Notes: a model not told the origin generated them from the letters alone. Shown: positions 55,766 to 64,000, numbered from the stretch's first letter. The stretch is DNA of 64,000 nucleotides from Pontivivens marinum (GCF_900231835.1 NZ_OCTN01000002.1:124001-188000), one strand, 5' to 3'. Program-made: numbers and translations.

Positions 55766-55784
55766 CGCCGCGTATTATGCGGCG
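55766..55784. terminator. Small hairpin between the holin and glycosyltransferase genes
   Basis: Arms CGCCGC and GCGGCG around a 7-base loop, next to ATTATT. It spans the stop of the minus-strand glycosyltransferase gene and follows the holin gene by about 20 bases. Confidence 0.45.
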
Positions 55785-57658
55785 GGATTATTCTCATCCG
55801 AAATATCAGATAGGCCGTGCTGGGTTTTGTGCCAGTGAAACGGCGCTACAAACAGCTCAATCACGGCCCGCCACGCGGCCAAGGCGCCTAGCGGCCAATA
55901 TGCGGGTAGGGTAAAAGCCCACAACACGCGCCGCATATCGTTGCGATCGCGCATTGCGAGTGCGACAGCGGCAAGCATGACAATCTGGCCCATCGGCAGG
56001 CTGATCCATAACGCTGTCCACATCCAACCGGGCACACCGTTCAGTAGCTGCGGCGCGGTGCCGACCACTGCCATTCCCGTCATCAACCAAAATAGCGGAA
56101 TTGCCAGATAGGCGGTAATTGCGCCCAGAAACAGCACCTGAAAGCCCAGAAAACTGCCAACTCCCAGATCGCGGAGCAGTGATACAGGGCTGCGCATATG
56201 TGCAGCCCATGTCATGCAGTACCCCTTAAGCCATCGGGAACGCTGACCAATCCAGTTTCGGTAGTGGGAGTTGGCTTCCTCGAATGTCGTGGACGCTATC
56301 ATTTCACAGTGGAAACCGTATCGGGCTAGGCGCATGCCCAGTTCCGCATCCTCGGTTACGTTATGGGCATCCCACGCACCGATTTCCTCTAGCACAGGTC
56401 GCCTGAAAAACACCGATGTACCGCCCAGCGGTAGCGGTAATCGTAAAACCTGAATGCCATGCAGCAGCACACGAAACCATGTCGCATATTCCAGTGTGAA
56501 ACAGCGCGTTAACCAGTTTTGATCCGGATTGTAGAAATCCAATCGCGCCTGCACGCACCCAACATGCCAGCTTGTTGAATTCAGGCGGGCGGCAACCTTG
56601 CGCAGTTGATCCGGCTCTGGTCGATCCTCCGCATCGTAAATCCCGATGATGGAACCGCGGCAAAACGGCAGCGCATAATTCATCGCTCTTGGCTTGGTTT
56701 TCAGTTCGCCCTCAGGCACCTCAATCACCCGCAAAAATGGGGGCAGGGTGATTTCTGAGAGGGTCCGACGGGTAATGTCGTCATTTTCCTCAAGCAGCAG
56801 CATGACATCTAGCGCGGCACGCGGGTAATCCAGCCGCTCCATCGCACGGATGAGTTGGCCGATGACCGCTTCCTCACGCAAAACGGGTAGCAGGATGGAG
56901 ATGGTCGGCCAGATCTGCGGTTCATTATCTTGCTGCAATGGCTTTGAACCCCGACGCCAGCGCATTGATAGAACCGCTGTCAGGCGCAGTCCTAGCGTCG
57001 CCGTATTCGCGCATAATATCCATGACAGCACTACAGTCAGTGCGGCAATTGGCGCCAGAAACGCCGCGATCAACATCGCAGGGCCAAGCACCGCTGTGAT
57101 GGACAAGCCGCGCCCCTGACCCCAACTACGACAGCTATAACGCTGAGGACAGGTGCGCAGCGCCTGTTGCGCGATTTGGACTGAGAACGCGGTTTCAATT
57201 GTAGTTCTAACATCGTGCTGCGTCGCCAGAACCAATCCAACGCGCAAATCTGACCATATACCATGTGCGCTTTGCAGCACTGCATCGATCCGGTCAGTAT
57301 CATCTATTGCGAGGATTATCGTTTGCCCCAACCGTTGCCACGGCACGAAGCCCAGATGAAGGCAGTGTTTGTAGTCGAGCCCATCACATAGCGTCGCATC
57401 GGGCTGTGATGACTCAAGTGAAATGCCAGCAATGTCATGATGGCGGGATAGGGCGTCGCGTCGTTGGATTTGGGTCATGACACCCGTTTGAACCAGAACC
57501 TGATCGAGTTTTACGCCGGTAAGGTCCGCCATCTGCTGCGCGGTGGAGAGTTGCGCATTGCTGCACAGTGCCATTTCATCACGCAATAGGTCGTGGAATG
57601 GCACATCAGGAACGGCGTGCCCCTGATGTTCTTCAAATTCCAGCATACCCTCACGCAT
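55775..57658 (-). CDS. Membrane glycosyltransferase 2 with MshEN-like N-terminus
   Basis: A 627-residue protein. The first 160 residues resemble the MshEN/GspE N-terminal domain (VKLDQVLVQTGVMTQIQRRDAL, then GFVPWQRLGQTIILAIDD), which in relatives binds cyclic di-GMP; the RLG start of that motif is not kept. Two membrane helices precede the GT2 core (about 245-480) with IYDAEDRPEPDQL, VTEDAELGMRL and QRSRWLKGY, the three catalytic motifs of processive synthases. Further helices follow. It probably makes or exports an exopolysaccharide. ATG 57658 has GGAGAG ahead; TTG 57664 is the other choice. Confidence 0.87.
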   Translation of the reverse strand: MREGMLEFEEHQGHAVPDVPFHDLLRDEMALCSNAQLSTAQQMADLTGVKLDQVLVQTGVMTQIQRRDALSRHHDIAGISLESSQPDATLCDGLDYKHCLHLGFVPWQRLGQTIILAIDDTDRIDAVLQSAHGIWSDLRVGLVLATQHDVRTTIETAFSVQIAQQALRTCPQRYSCRSWGQGRGLSITAVLGPAMLIAAFLAPIAALTVVLSWILCANTATLGLRLTAVLSMRWRRGSKPLQQDNEPQIWPTISILLPVLREEAVIGQLIRAMERLDYPRAALDVMLLLEENDDITRRTLSEITLPPFLRVIEVPEGELKTKPRAMNYALPFCRGSIIGIYDAEDRPEPDQLRKVAARLNSTSWHVGCVQARLDFYNPDQNWLTRCFTLEYATWFRVLLHGIQVLRLPLPLGGTSVFFRRPVLEEIGAWDAHNVTEDAELGMRLARYGFHCEMIASTTFEEANSHYRNWIGQRSRWLKGYCMTWAAHMRSPVSLLRDLGVGSFLGFQVLFLGAITAYLAIPLFWLMTGMAVVGTAPQLLNGVPGWMWTALWISLPMGQIVMLAAVALAMRDRNDMRRVLWAFTLPAYWPLGALAAWRAVIELFVAPFHWHKTQHGLSDISDENNPAA

Positions 57659-57734
57659 CGCCAACTCTCCTTACGAGGAGAGAATGGCGTGCATGTGGTA
57701 AACGGAGTGTTAACGCCGTTCGTAAATGAAGCGC

Positions 57735-58889
57735 TTACGCCTGCATTGATTGGGCAAAACGCTCAAATAGATAGAAGCTATCCTGCGGGCCGGGCGATGC
57801 CTCTGGATGCTGTTGAACCGAGAAGATCGGGCGATCCTTAACCTTCAGACCACAATTCGTACCGTCAAACAGGGAGACATGCGTCTCCTCAACATTCGCG
57901 GGGAATGTGGCGCCATCAACAGCAAAGCCGTGGTTCATCGAGGTAATCTCAACCTTGCCGGTGCCGATTTCCTTAACAGGATGGTTCACGCCGTGGTGGC
58001 CGTGGTTCATCTTGACCGTGCTAGCCCCCAGAGCGAGCGCAAGCATCTGATGCCCAAGGCAAATACCGAAGATTGGCATCTCGGATTTTTCCATCAGGTC
58101 ACGGATCATTGGCACGGCATATTCGCCGGTTGCTTCTGGATCACCGGGGCCATTGGACAGGAAGACCCCATCGGGTTGGTGCGCCATGATGTCATCATAT
58201 GTGGAGTTCGCTGGCAGCACGGTCACATTACAACCGGCAGATACCAGACTGCGCAGGATGTTGCGCTTTGCACCGTAATCAATGGCGACAACCTTCGGCC
58301 CGTCCTCCTGTGCAGCAGGGAAGCCTGTGCCCCACTCCCAGCGGCCATCCTGCCAGCGATAGGTCTGGGCGGTGGTTACGTCCTTGGCCAAATCGGCACC
58401 GGTCAGGCCGGTGAAATCGCGGGCGGCGGTGCGCAGTGCCTCAAGGTCGAAGTTGCCATCGGCCCGATATTCCAGCGCAACATGGGGCATGCCCTGCTGG
58501 CGAATGGTGCGGGTAAGGCGACGTGTATCAATGCCGCCAATGCCAATTCGACCGGTGCTGGCCATCCACGCGGGCAGAGTGCCAGTGGAGCGCCAGTTCG
58601 ACGGCTCCGTCGGGTCCCATTTGACCACGATCCCCTTGGCGTGAGGCTCAGCTGCCTCCTCATCCTCGGGCGTGACGCCGGTATTTCCGATATGGGGAAA
58701 GGTGAACGTGACGATCTGATCGGCATAGGAGGGATCGGTCATCACCTCCTGATATCCGGTCATTGCCGTGTTGAAACACAGCTCGGCGACGGTGCGCCCC
58801 TCAGCGCCGAAACCTCGCCCATAGAACACCGTTCCATCTGCGAGAACGAGACATGCGGTTGGTTTGGCTGCGGGCGCGTGCGCGGACAT
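57735..58889 (-). CDS. carA: Carbamoyl-phosphate synthase small subunit
   Basis: Glutaminase subunit that feeds ammonia to CarB for arginine and pyrimidine synthesis. The 384 residues hold the N-terminal domain (LADGTVFYGRGFGAEG, FNTAMTGYQEVMTDPSY) and the class I amidotransferase with the nucleophile Cys in FGICLGHQML and His-Glu in QQHPEASPG. carB is not adjacent. A good promoter precedes it; divergent from the YqeY-like gene across 194 bases. Confidence 0.96.
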   Translation of the reverse strand: MSAHAPAAKPTACLVLADGTVFYGRGFGAEGRTVAELCFNTAMTGYQEVMTDPSYADQIVTFTFPHIGNTGVTPEDEEAAEPHAKGIVVKWDPTEPSNWRSTGTLPAWMASTGRIGIGGIDTRRLTRTIRQQGMPHVALEYRADGNFDLEALRTAARDFTGLTGADLAKDVTTAQTYRWQDGRWEWGTGFPAAQEDGPKVVAIDYGAKRNILRSLVSAGCNVTVLPANSTYDDIMAHQPDGVFLSNGPGDPEATGEYAVPMIRDLMEKSEMPIFGICLGHQMLALALGASTVKMNHGHHGVNHPVKEIGTGKVEITSMNHGFAVDGATFPANVEETHVSLFDGTNCGLKVKDRPIFSVQQHPEASPGPQDSFYLFERFAQSMQA

Positions 58890-58922
58890 GGGACCGGACC
58901 TTTCATATATGAAATCTGGCGG

Positions 58923-58951
58923 AAGCTACGGCGCTGAGCGCGCGCGGTCAA
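58923..58951 (-). promoter_or_regulatory. Likely promoter of carA
   Basis: On the minus strand: TTGACC, 17 bases, TAGCTT. The expected start of transcription is about 25 bases upstream of the carA ATG. Confidence 0.55.
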
Positions 58952-59010
58952 GGGACCATATTGAGTTATATTGTCGTTTACTTCCAGTGCGTTAGCGGCG
59001 TGGGTAAAGG

Positions 59011-59039
59011 TTGAAACCATATTGCCGCACCTTTATAGT
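59011..59039 (+). promoter_or_regulatory. Likely promoter of the YqeY-like gene
   Basis: TTGAAA, 17 bases, TATAGT, a near-consensus housekeeping promoter. The start codon lies 45 bases after the -10 box. Confidence 0.7.
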
Positions 59040-59083
59040 CCCCCGGAGTCCGCAGATGGTGGGCCTGAACAGGTGGGACCGTA

Positions 59084-59539
59084 ATGCTCAGAGAGCATCT
59101 CAATACCGAAATTAAGGCCGCGATGAAGGCGAAGCAGAGCTTGCGTTTAACCACGCTACGTCTGGTCAACGCCGCAATCAAGGACAAGGATATCGCCGCG
59201 CGCGCCGGTGATAATGCTGACGGGGTTTCGGATGACGAGATCCTGGCGATCTTGGCCAAGATGGTTAAGCAGCGCAATGACAGTGTAACCGCATATGAGG
59301 AGGCGGGTCGCCTCGAACTTGCGGAACAGGAACGTTCCGAGATCGAGGTGATCGAGGAATTCCTACCGCGCAAGCTGAACGATGAAGAAATCACCGCCGC
59401 GATTGACGTTGCTATGGCAAAGGTCGGCGCCTCGTCGATCCGCGATATGGGTAAGGTTATGGGCGAGCTAAAGGCCGCACATGCAGGCCAGATGGATTTC
59501 GGCAAGATTGGCGGAATGATCAAGCAGCGGCTGGGTTAA
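59084..59539 (+). CDS. GatB/YqeY domain protein
   Basis: A 151-residue protein of the YqeY family, similar to the tail domain of GatB. LREHLNTEIKAAMKAKQSLRLTTLRLV and EEFLPRKLNDEEI are conserved, with MGKVMGELKAAHAGQMDFGKIGGMIKQRL at the end. It may have tRNA-related activity; function is not proven. Frequently found next to carA in alphaproteobacteria, as here. Stop shares TTAA with the convergent MFS gene. Confidence 0.88.
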   Translation: MLREHLNTEIKAAMKAKQSLRLTTLRLVNAAIKDKDIAARAGDNADGVSDDEILAILAKMVKQRNDSVTAYEEAGRLELAEQERSEIEVIEEFLPRKLNDEEITAAIDVAMAKVGASSIRDMGKVMGELKAAHAGQMDFGKIGGMIKQRLG

Positions 59540-60669
59540 CCCACCCGCCGCGCCATCAGAGCCAATGCGACACCTCCGACCGCCAATAGGGCAAAGGAGG
59601 TGTCCAGGCCAAAGGCCTCACCGCTCAGCCCCATCAATACGGGGCCGAGCAAGATGCCGCCATAGCCGGTCATAGATACCGCTGCTACGGCCTCACCTGA
59701 TCCCGACTCGGCCAATTGCCCCGCGCGTGAAAAGCAGATCGGCGCCATCAACGCCAATCCCGCGCCTAGCAGGCCCATGCCGATCAATGCGGGCGTCGCG
59801 TTCCCTGATAATCCTGCGAGCAATGTTCCCGCGATGACGAATCCGGCGGAGATCTGAACCGTGCGCCCCGCGCCAATACGCTCGATAATCGGATCACCGA
59901 TCAGCCGAATCGCCATTACGCTGCTCGACAGAACCAACAGCGCCAGTGCGCCTTGCTCGATCGTTCCGCCCAAGGTCTCACGTATATAAACGCCGCCCCA
60001 TTCCATGCCCGCGCCCTCAGTCATGAAGGCGATGGCGGTGATGATCGCGATGGGAATTTGCGGGCCACGGGGCAGGGCGATTAGCGCGGATTGTTTACCC
60101 GACCCACCAGATTGACGGCCGGGGGAGATGATAAGCCAGCCCGAAATGCCGATGGCCAGAAGGCCCAGCACGGCCCCAGCGGTAAAATGCACCTGCACTG
60201 GTAATCGGGCCGCGCCCAGAAAGGCGATTGCCGCGCTAGACGCCATGCCTACCGACCAGCAGCCATGCAGCAACGCCATGCGCGACCGCTTTGCACGGCG
60301 CTCCACCTCGGTCGCGTAGGCATTCATGGTCAGGTCCATCGATCCGCCCGCAGCGCCAAAAACGAATAGCAGCGCGGCCAATGCGCCTGCGCTCGGCATG
60401 ATTGAGAGGATCGGCAGGCTGACCGCCATGGCAACGGCGAAAAACAGCGAAACTCGCCCCGCGCCCCAGCGATCAGCGGCGCGTGCGCTTAGCCCGAATG
60501 TGGTCACAGCTCCGGCTGCCGCAGCTAATAGTACCAGCCCCAGTTGTGCCTCGCTCAATGCGAGGGCCAGTTTGATGTCGGGAACGCGAACGATCCAGAT
60601 GCCAAATAGCGCGCCATTCGCGGCAAACAGGATCAGCGCGGCTCGCAAGCCGGTGGGTTCATTTTGCAC
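59536..60669 (-). CDS. Major facilitator superfamily transporter
   Basis: Polytopic membrane protein of about 377 residues with twelve predicted helices and MFS character; ALILFAANGALFGIWIVRVPDIK and DLTMNAYATEVERR resemble the group of fucose/sugar permease-like MFS proteins common in alphaproteobacteria. The substrate is unknown. The GTG at 60669 has AAGGG upstream; the ATG at 60693 overlaps the DUF2244 end more and has no clear site, but cannot be excluded. Confidence 0.82.
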   Translation of the reverse strand: MQNEPTGLRAALILFAANGALFGIWIVRVPDIKLALALSEAQLGLVLLAAAAGAVTTFGLSARAADRWGAGRVSLFFAVAMAVSLPILSIMPSAGALAALLFVFGAAGGSMDLTMNAYATEVERRAKRSRMALLHGCWSVGMASSAAIAFLGAARLPVQVHFTAGAVLGLLAIGISGWLIISPGRQSGGSGKQSALIALPRGPQIPIAIITAIAFMTEGAGMEWGGVYIRETLGGTIEQGALALLVLSSSVMAIRLIGDPIIERIGAGRTVQISAGFVIAGTLLAGLSGNATPALIGMGLLGAGLALMAPICFSRAGQLAESGSGEAVAAVSMTGYGGILLGPVLMGLSGEAFGLDTSFALLAVGGVALALMARRVG

Positions 60670-61132
60670 GTGCCAGTGCCCTTCGTAAATCATGGGCGAG
60701 CGTCACGCGCTCCTCCGGTGTTAGAAATGCACCCAACTCGATCTCACGCCCTGCACCCTTTAGCGTGAGGTAATTCCCGATCTTTGCGTTGTCGTGCAGC
60801 GTGACGCTAACCCAATAGGGATTTGCCTGCCAGTTGTGGATTGTACCATCAGGATCGTATCGCCGGACCGTGATCAGGTCGGGCCAGATGCTTAGTTCCT
60901 CATGCAATCGACGTGCGCGCTGATTACGATGGATCATAAAGCGGAACAGCAAGAACGCCCCGATGACAAAGGGCAGCATCCCCCAGAACGCTGCTGTGCC
61001 GACAAAGGCGAAAGCCGGTATCGCCAGGCCAATGCCGATCATCCATGACATAAACTCCAACCCCTTGGGCGTTAGGGATTGATGGGGCCATAGGGTCATG
61101 GACAGTAGGGGATCGTCAGGCCGCTGGACCAT
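60659..61132 (-). CDS. DUF2244 membrane protein
   Basis: A 157-residue integral membrane protein of the DUF2244 family. WPHQSLTPKGLEFMSWMIGIG leads into two membrane helices (about residues 28-67), and WQANPYWVSVTLHD and the final GAFLTPEERVTLAHDLRRAL are typical. This family is a regular neighbour of cytochrome oxidase genes, and ctaD lies just upstream behind a terminator. Possible assembly role is inference. Confidence 0.85.
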   Translation of the reverse strand: MVQRPDDPLLSMTLWPHQSLTPKGLEFMSWMIGIGLAIPAFAFVGTAAFWGMLPFVIGAFLLFRFMIHRNQRARRLHEELSIWPDLITVRRYDPDGTIHNWQANPYWVSVTLHDNAKIGNYLTLKGAGREIELGAFLTPEERVTLAHDLRRALARAK

Positions 61133-61165
61133 GGCCGTTTCCTGTAATTGGGTATCTGCAACGAA

Positions 61166-61193
61166 AAAGGCCGGGGAGCTATCCCCGGCCTTT
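61166..61193 (-). terminator. Terminator of ctaD
   Basis: Perfect 12-base arms AAAGGCCGGGGA and TCCCCGGCCTTT with a 4-base loop; on the minus strand it ends in TTTTT. Located 20 bases behind the ctaD stop. Confidence 0.9.
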
Positions 61194-61213
61194 CGATTTT
61201 ATCCGGCGGGGCC

Positions 61214-62920
61214 TTAGTGGTGGCCGCGTCCTTCCATCAAGCTCTCATCCCACTGATCGCGCGTTGGCAGGATCTCGAAGGTGTGCTCGGGTGGAGGGTT
61301 GGACAATGTCCACTCCAGCGTTGGGTCAGTGCCTTCGCCCCAGTATTTAGGCTCCGTCACGCGGCGGCCATACATCAGGGCATGGGCCATAACGCCGAGG
61401 AACAGCAGGAACGACGCGAAGGAGATGAACGCACCCATCGACGATACGAAGTTCCACAGCGCGAATTGCTCAGGATAATCGATATAGCGACGCGGCATAC
61501 CCTGACGACCCAGGAAGTGCTGTGGGAAGAAGGTGATGTTTGCACCGACAAACATCATCCAGAAGTGCACGTTGGCCCAACGCTCGCTATATTCACGGCC
61601 CGACATCTTGGTGAACCAGTAGTAGATACCGGCAAAGATACCGAACACCGCACCCAGCGACATCACGTAGTGGAAGTGTGCAACCACGTAGTAAGTGTCG
61701 TGATAGGCGCGATCAACCGCAGCCTGCGACAGAACCACACCGGTTACACCACCAGCGGTGAACAGGAAGATAAAGCCGAACGCCCAGAGCATTGGTGTGC
61801 GGAACTCAACCGAGCCACCCCACATCGTCGCGATCCACGAGAAGATCTTAACGCCTGTCGGAACCGCGATAACCATGGTGGCCATCATGAAGTAGGCCTG
61901 CTGCGAGGTGGACATGCCGACCGTGTACATGTGGTGCGCCCACACAACAAAGCCGAGCGCGCCAATCGCGATCATCGCCCAAACCATCGGCAGGTAGCCA
62001 AAGATCGGCTTCTTGGAGAAGGTCGCAACAACGTGAGAGATGATGCCAAAGGCAGGCACGATCACGATGTACACTTCAGGGTGACCAAAGAACCACAGCA
62101 GGTGCTGATACAGGATCGGATCGCCGCCATATTCCGCTTGGAAGAAGGCAGTGCCGAAGTTCCGGTCGGTCAGCAGCATGGTGATTGCTCCAGCCAGAAC
62201 CGGCAGCGCCAGCAGGATCAGAACACCGGTGATCAGGATCGACCATGCGAACAGGGGCACCTTGAACAAGGTCATGCCCGGGGCACGCATGTTCAGGAAG
62301 GTTGTAATGATGTTGATCGCACCCAGAATGGACGAAGCACCCGACACGTGAACCGCAAAAATTGCGAGATCGGTCGAATAGCCACCCTCGGACGTGGATA
62401 GCGGCGCGTACAGCACCCAGCCAATGCCGGAGCCGTTCTGACCGTTACCACCTGGCGACACAACGGATGCCAGTGCAAGTGCGCCACCGATAACGAACAT
62501 CCAGTAGGACAGGTTGTTCAATCGTGGGAACGCCATATCCGGCGCGCCGATCATCAGCGGCATGAAGTAGTTGCCGAACCCGCCGAACAGTGCAGGGATA
62601 ACAACGAAGAACATCATCAGGATGCCGTGGCCCGTGATCATCACGTTCCAGAGGTGTCCGTTGGGTGAGGAGCAATCCTCAGCGCCCATACCGGAGAAGA
62701 AGCGCGCGCCCTCAACCAGTGGATCGCACATGAACTGTACGCCCGGCTGCATCAGCTCCATGCGCATGTAAACCGTGAAGGCAACAGAGATAAGCCCCAG
62801 CAGACCAGCGGTCAGCAGGTAGAGTATCCCGATATCCTTGTGATTGGTGGACATGAACCAGCGGGTGAAAAAGCCCCGCTCGTCATGCTCGCCGGCCGCA
62901 TGCGTAGATGCATCTGCCAT
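61214..62920 (-). CDS. ctaD: Cytochrome c oxidase subunit I
   Basis: Catalytic subunit of the aa3-type oxidase with heme a, heme a3 and CuB. The 568 residues have twelve helices; [20 protein letters not shown] carries a heme a ligand, [19 protein letters not shown] the CuB-linked His-Tyr pair, WAHHMYTVG the CuB His pair, and [14 protein letters not shown] the heme ligands. Single-gene transcript here, apart from ctaB/ctaC/ctaE; ctaA lies 12 kb away. Confidence 0.97.
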   Translation of the reverse strand: MADASTHAAGEHDERGFFTRWFMSTNHKDIGILYLLTAGLLGLISVAFTVYMRMELMQPGVQFMCDPLVEGARFFSGMGAEDCSSPNGHLWNVMITGHGILMMFFVVIPALFGGFGNYFMPLMIGAPDMAFPRLNNLSYWMFVIGGALALASVVSPGGNGQNGSGIGWVLYAPLSTSEGGYSTDLAIFAVHVSGASSILGAINIITTFLNMRAPGMTLFKVPLFAWSILITGVLILLALPVLAGAITMLLTDRNFGTAFFQAEYGGDPILYQHLLWFFGHPEVYIVIVPAFGIISHVVATFSKKPIFGYLPMVWAMIAIGALGFVVWAHHMYTVGMSTSQQAYFMMATMVIAVPTGVKIFSWIATMWGGSVEFRTPMLWAFGFIFLFTAGGVTGVVLSQAAVDRAYHDTYYVVAHFHYVMSLGAVFGIFAGIYYWFTKMSGREYSERWANVHFWMMFVGANITFFPQHFLGRQGMPRRYIDYPEQFALWNFVSSMGAFISFASFLLFLGVMAHALMYGRRVTEPKYWGEGTDPTLEWTLSNPPPEHTFEILPTRDQWDESLMEGRGHH

Positions 62921-63362
62921 TGTCGTCTCCTGTCGTCATATTCGGCGGGAGAACCGACTCGGCACTCTCCCGACATTTAGCTGCTGATTTGGTGCTATAG
63001 AAAGCTTGCGCTGTGCTCAACCATTTCCAGCCTAGCACACCTGCGACCCATCGCCCTGTTATTAGGTACTTTCGGGGGGATGACCATCGCGTTTTAGGCC
63101 GGATGCGATCCACCTTCTACGATCCACAGCGGCTGATCGGGTTGCTGTTTCATCTGCTTCAGAATTGTCGTGGTGTGGTGTGGGGTATTTCAAGTATCTG
63201 AAATTGATCGTAAAAAATTGATGTCCCTGTTGCTCGACCCCCACCTCACAGCTTGGTGAACACAGTGGGGCGAAACAAATTCGCACCTGCTCCAGTTACT
63301 CCACCACGACCGAGAGAACAGGATGTCTGTCGGAGCATAGTTAGAAAATTTGGAGATTCAAA
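62921..63362. other. Divergent intergenic region between ctaD and the first small secreted gene
   Basis: A 442-base gap. It should hold the ctaD promoter on one side and, at 63272-63297, an ECF-type promoter for the small gene on the other. TTGAGC and TATAGC about 15 bases apart, near 63000-63025 on the minus strand, may drive ctaD. No convincing coding frame or RNA gene was seen in the middle part. Confidence 0.4.
63272..63297 (+). promoter_or_regulatory. ECF-type promoter candidate, copy 2
   Basis: GAAACAAATT, 12 bases, AGTT. Same layout as at 30458 and 63660. The final T lies exactly 66 bases before the ATG of the small secreted gene, the same distance as for its paralog. Confidence 0.55.
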
Positions 63363-63623
63363 ATGAAGCTTACTTTTATCGCACTCGCCGCTGCTGCAAC
63401 CATTTCCGCAACCGGTTCCTTCGCTCAGGGCCACGCTGCTGCACCTATGGGTCATGGCGCGACCATGCTGGAGCAGTTGGTGTCCAATGAGTTGCGGGCC
63501 CTGAACATCGACGCCGATGTGTCAATGCTGACACGTGGCGAGTTGGCTGCCGTTAAGGGTCACGCTGAATCCGGTGACAGCACCGCAGAGATCCGTCGCA
63601 ACATCGAGCAGATCATCCACTGA
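63363..63623 (+). CDS. Small secreted protein, paralog 1
   Basis: An 86-residue protein with a signal peptide (MKLTFIALAAAATISATGSFA, cut probably after Ala21), leaving about 65 residues in the periplasm or outside. The mature part has MLEQLVSNELRALNI, ADVSMLTRGELAAVKGH and IRRNIEQII. No known family is recognised. It aligns without gaps with the next gene (about 45 of 83 positions identical by hand count). TTGGAGATT precedes both start codons. Likely driven by the ECF-type site 66 bases upstream. It has no cysteine and no clear metal site. Confidence 0.8.
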   Translation: MKLTFIALAAAATISATGSFAQGHAAAPMGHGATMLEQLVSNELRALNIDADVSMLTRGELAAVKGHAESGDSTAEIRRNIEQIIH

Positions 63624-63659
63624 TTAGGCGGGCCGGTGAAAATGATTTCAAAAAAATAT

Positions 63660-63685
63660 GAAACCAATTTGGACCTCGGCCCGTT
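63660..63685 (+). promoter_or_regulatory. ECF-type promoter candidate, copy 3
   Basis: GAAACCAATT, 12 bases, CGTT, preceded by an A-rich block like that at 30440. The final T lies exactly 66 bases before the ATG of paralog 2. Confidence 0.6.
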
Positions 63686-63750
63686 AATACACCAGAAGCG
63701 ATGATCGAATATAGATTGTAACTTCTAAAATTAATTATTGGAGATTAGTT

Positions 63751-64000
63751 ATGAAAAATACTATTATTGCACTGACTACCGCCGCTACGCTTGCTTCTAC
63801 TGCTGCTTTTGCTGATGCGCACTCCGAAATGACTATGGGCGAAGGCCTGACAATGTTTGAAACATTGGTTTCGAACGAGCTGTCAGCACTGGGTGTTGAG
63901 GTAGACGTGTCCACACTGACCATGGGCCAGCTGGCGCAGATCAAGGACGTCGTTGAAAGCGATGAATCCACTAGCGAGCAGACTCGCAATATTGAAGCGA
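63751..64000 (+). CDS. Small secreted protein, paralog 2 (cut by window end)
   Basis: The first 83 residues are visible; the gene runs off the right edge. A signal peptide (IIALTTAATLASTAAFADA) is followed by MFETLVSNELSALGVEV, DVSTLTMGQLAQIKDVVES and TRNIEA. It is a tandem paralog of the gene at 63363, with the same ribosome site and promoter spacing, so the duplication included the control region. Only three codons or so are probably missing if the length equals its paralog. The function is unknown. Confidence 0.8.
   Translation, partial: MKNTIIALTTAATLASTAAFADAHSEMTMGEGLTMFETLVSNELSALGVEVDVSTLTMGQLAQIKDVVESDESTSEQTRNIEA

Noticed and set aside
57807-58937. 376-codon open frame opposite carA
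   Set aside because: Shadow frame of carA; no family features.
61148-62401. 417-codon open frame on the plus strand opposite ctaD
   Set aside because: It mirrors ctaD codons; the translation lacks any domain and is rich in His, Arg and Asn typical of antisense frames in GC-rich genes.
1-64000. CRISPR arrays, tRNA or rRNA genes, insertion sequences, prophage
   Set aside because: Searched by eye; no regular direct-repeat array, cloverleaf with CCA-adjacent arms, transposase or integrase was seen. A weak tRNA could be missed without a dedicated program.

Overview
This 64 kb window looks like chromosomal core DNA of an alphaproteobacterium of the Rhodobacterales (Roseobacter/Rhodobacteraceae group). 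The evidence is gene content and order: tatABC with serS, surE, pcm and an NlpD-like gene next to yajC-secDF; folB with a 281-residue product; folP-glmM; rplM-rpsI; argC-ccmE; a DUF2244 gene beside ctaD; and a detached holin/endolysin pair of the gene-transfer-agent (GTA) type. The genus cannot be fixed from sequence alone. I saw no tRNA or rRNA gene, CRISPR array, integrase or insertion sequence.

Layout. 1-6.0 kb (minus strand): dctD (cut by the window edge) and dctB for C4-dicarboxylate sensing, then nadB, a CAP-domain gene and nadA for NAD synthesis; a near-perfect palindrome upstream of nadA is a likely operator. 6.0-12.6 kb: folB, a lone ABC ATPase, an SDR-like protein without the catalytic Tyr/Lys, and a translationally coupled minus-strand run (peroxiredoxin-like, gph, folP, glmM). 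12.8-25.4 kb: envelope and protein export (tatABC, DUF815 ATPase, NlpD-like lipoprotein, pcm, surE, serS, yajC, secD, secF), interrupted by a TspO-like gene, a DUF1203 gene and an AT-rich pentapeptide-repeat membrane protein. 25.4-32.5 kb: sodB, rarD, a LOG-type hydrolase, an acidic LysM protein, an ECF sigma/anti-sigma pair and an Atm1-type ABC exporter. 32.6-41.4 kb: tyrS, anmK, a UbiH-like hydroxylase, a pyrimidine nucleotidase, a methyltransferase, a GntR regulator with a hydratase, lipA, hpt and a COQ10-like gene.

41.5-48.1 kb holds the Anbu locus: a giant transglutaminase/DUF2126 protein divergent from a circularly permuted ATP-grasp enzyme, an alpha-E protein and the proteasome-like peptidase Anbu. 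48.3-57.7 kb: ctaA, enoyl-CoA hydratase, thioesterase, rplM-rpsI, an acyltransferase, argC, ccmE, the GH108 endolysin/holin pair and a membrane glycosyltransferase with an N-terminal MshEN-like domain. 57.7-64 kb: carA, a YqeY-like gene, an MFS transporter, DUF2244, ctaD and two tandem paralogous genes for small secreted proteins, the second cut by the window edge.

The least explained signal is a shared ECF-type promoter sequence (GRAACMAATT, 12 bases, NGTT) at three places. Two of them lie exactly 66 bases upstream of the start codons of the two small secreted paralogs. The third lies just behind the ECF sigma/anti-sigma operon. This suggests a small regulon of the locally encoded sigma factor, or of a similar one, which includes an undescribed secreted protein family. 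Start sites were chosen by ribosome-binding sequence, stop/start overlap and family length. All functional statements rest on motif recognition, not on database searches.
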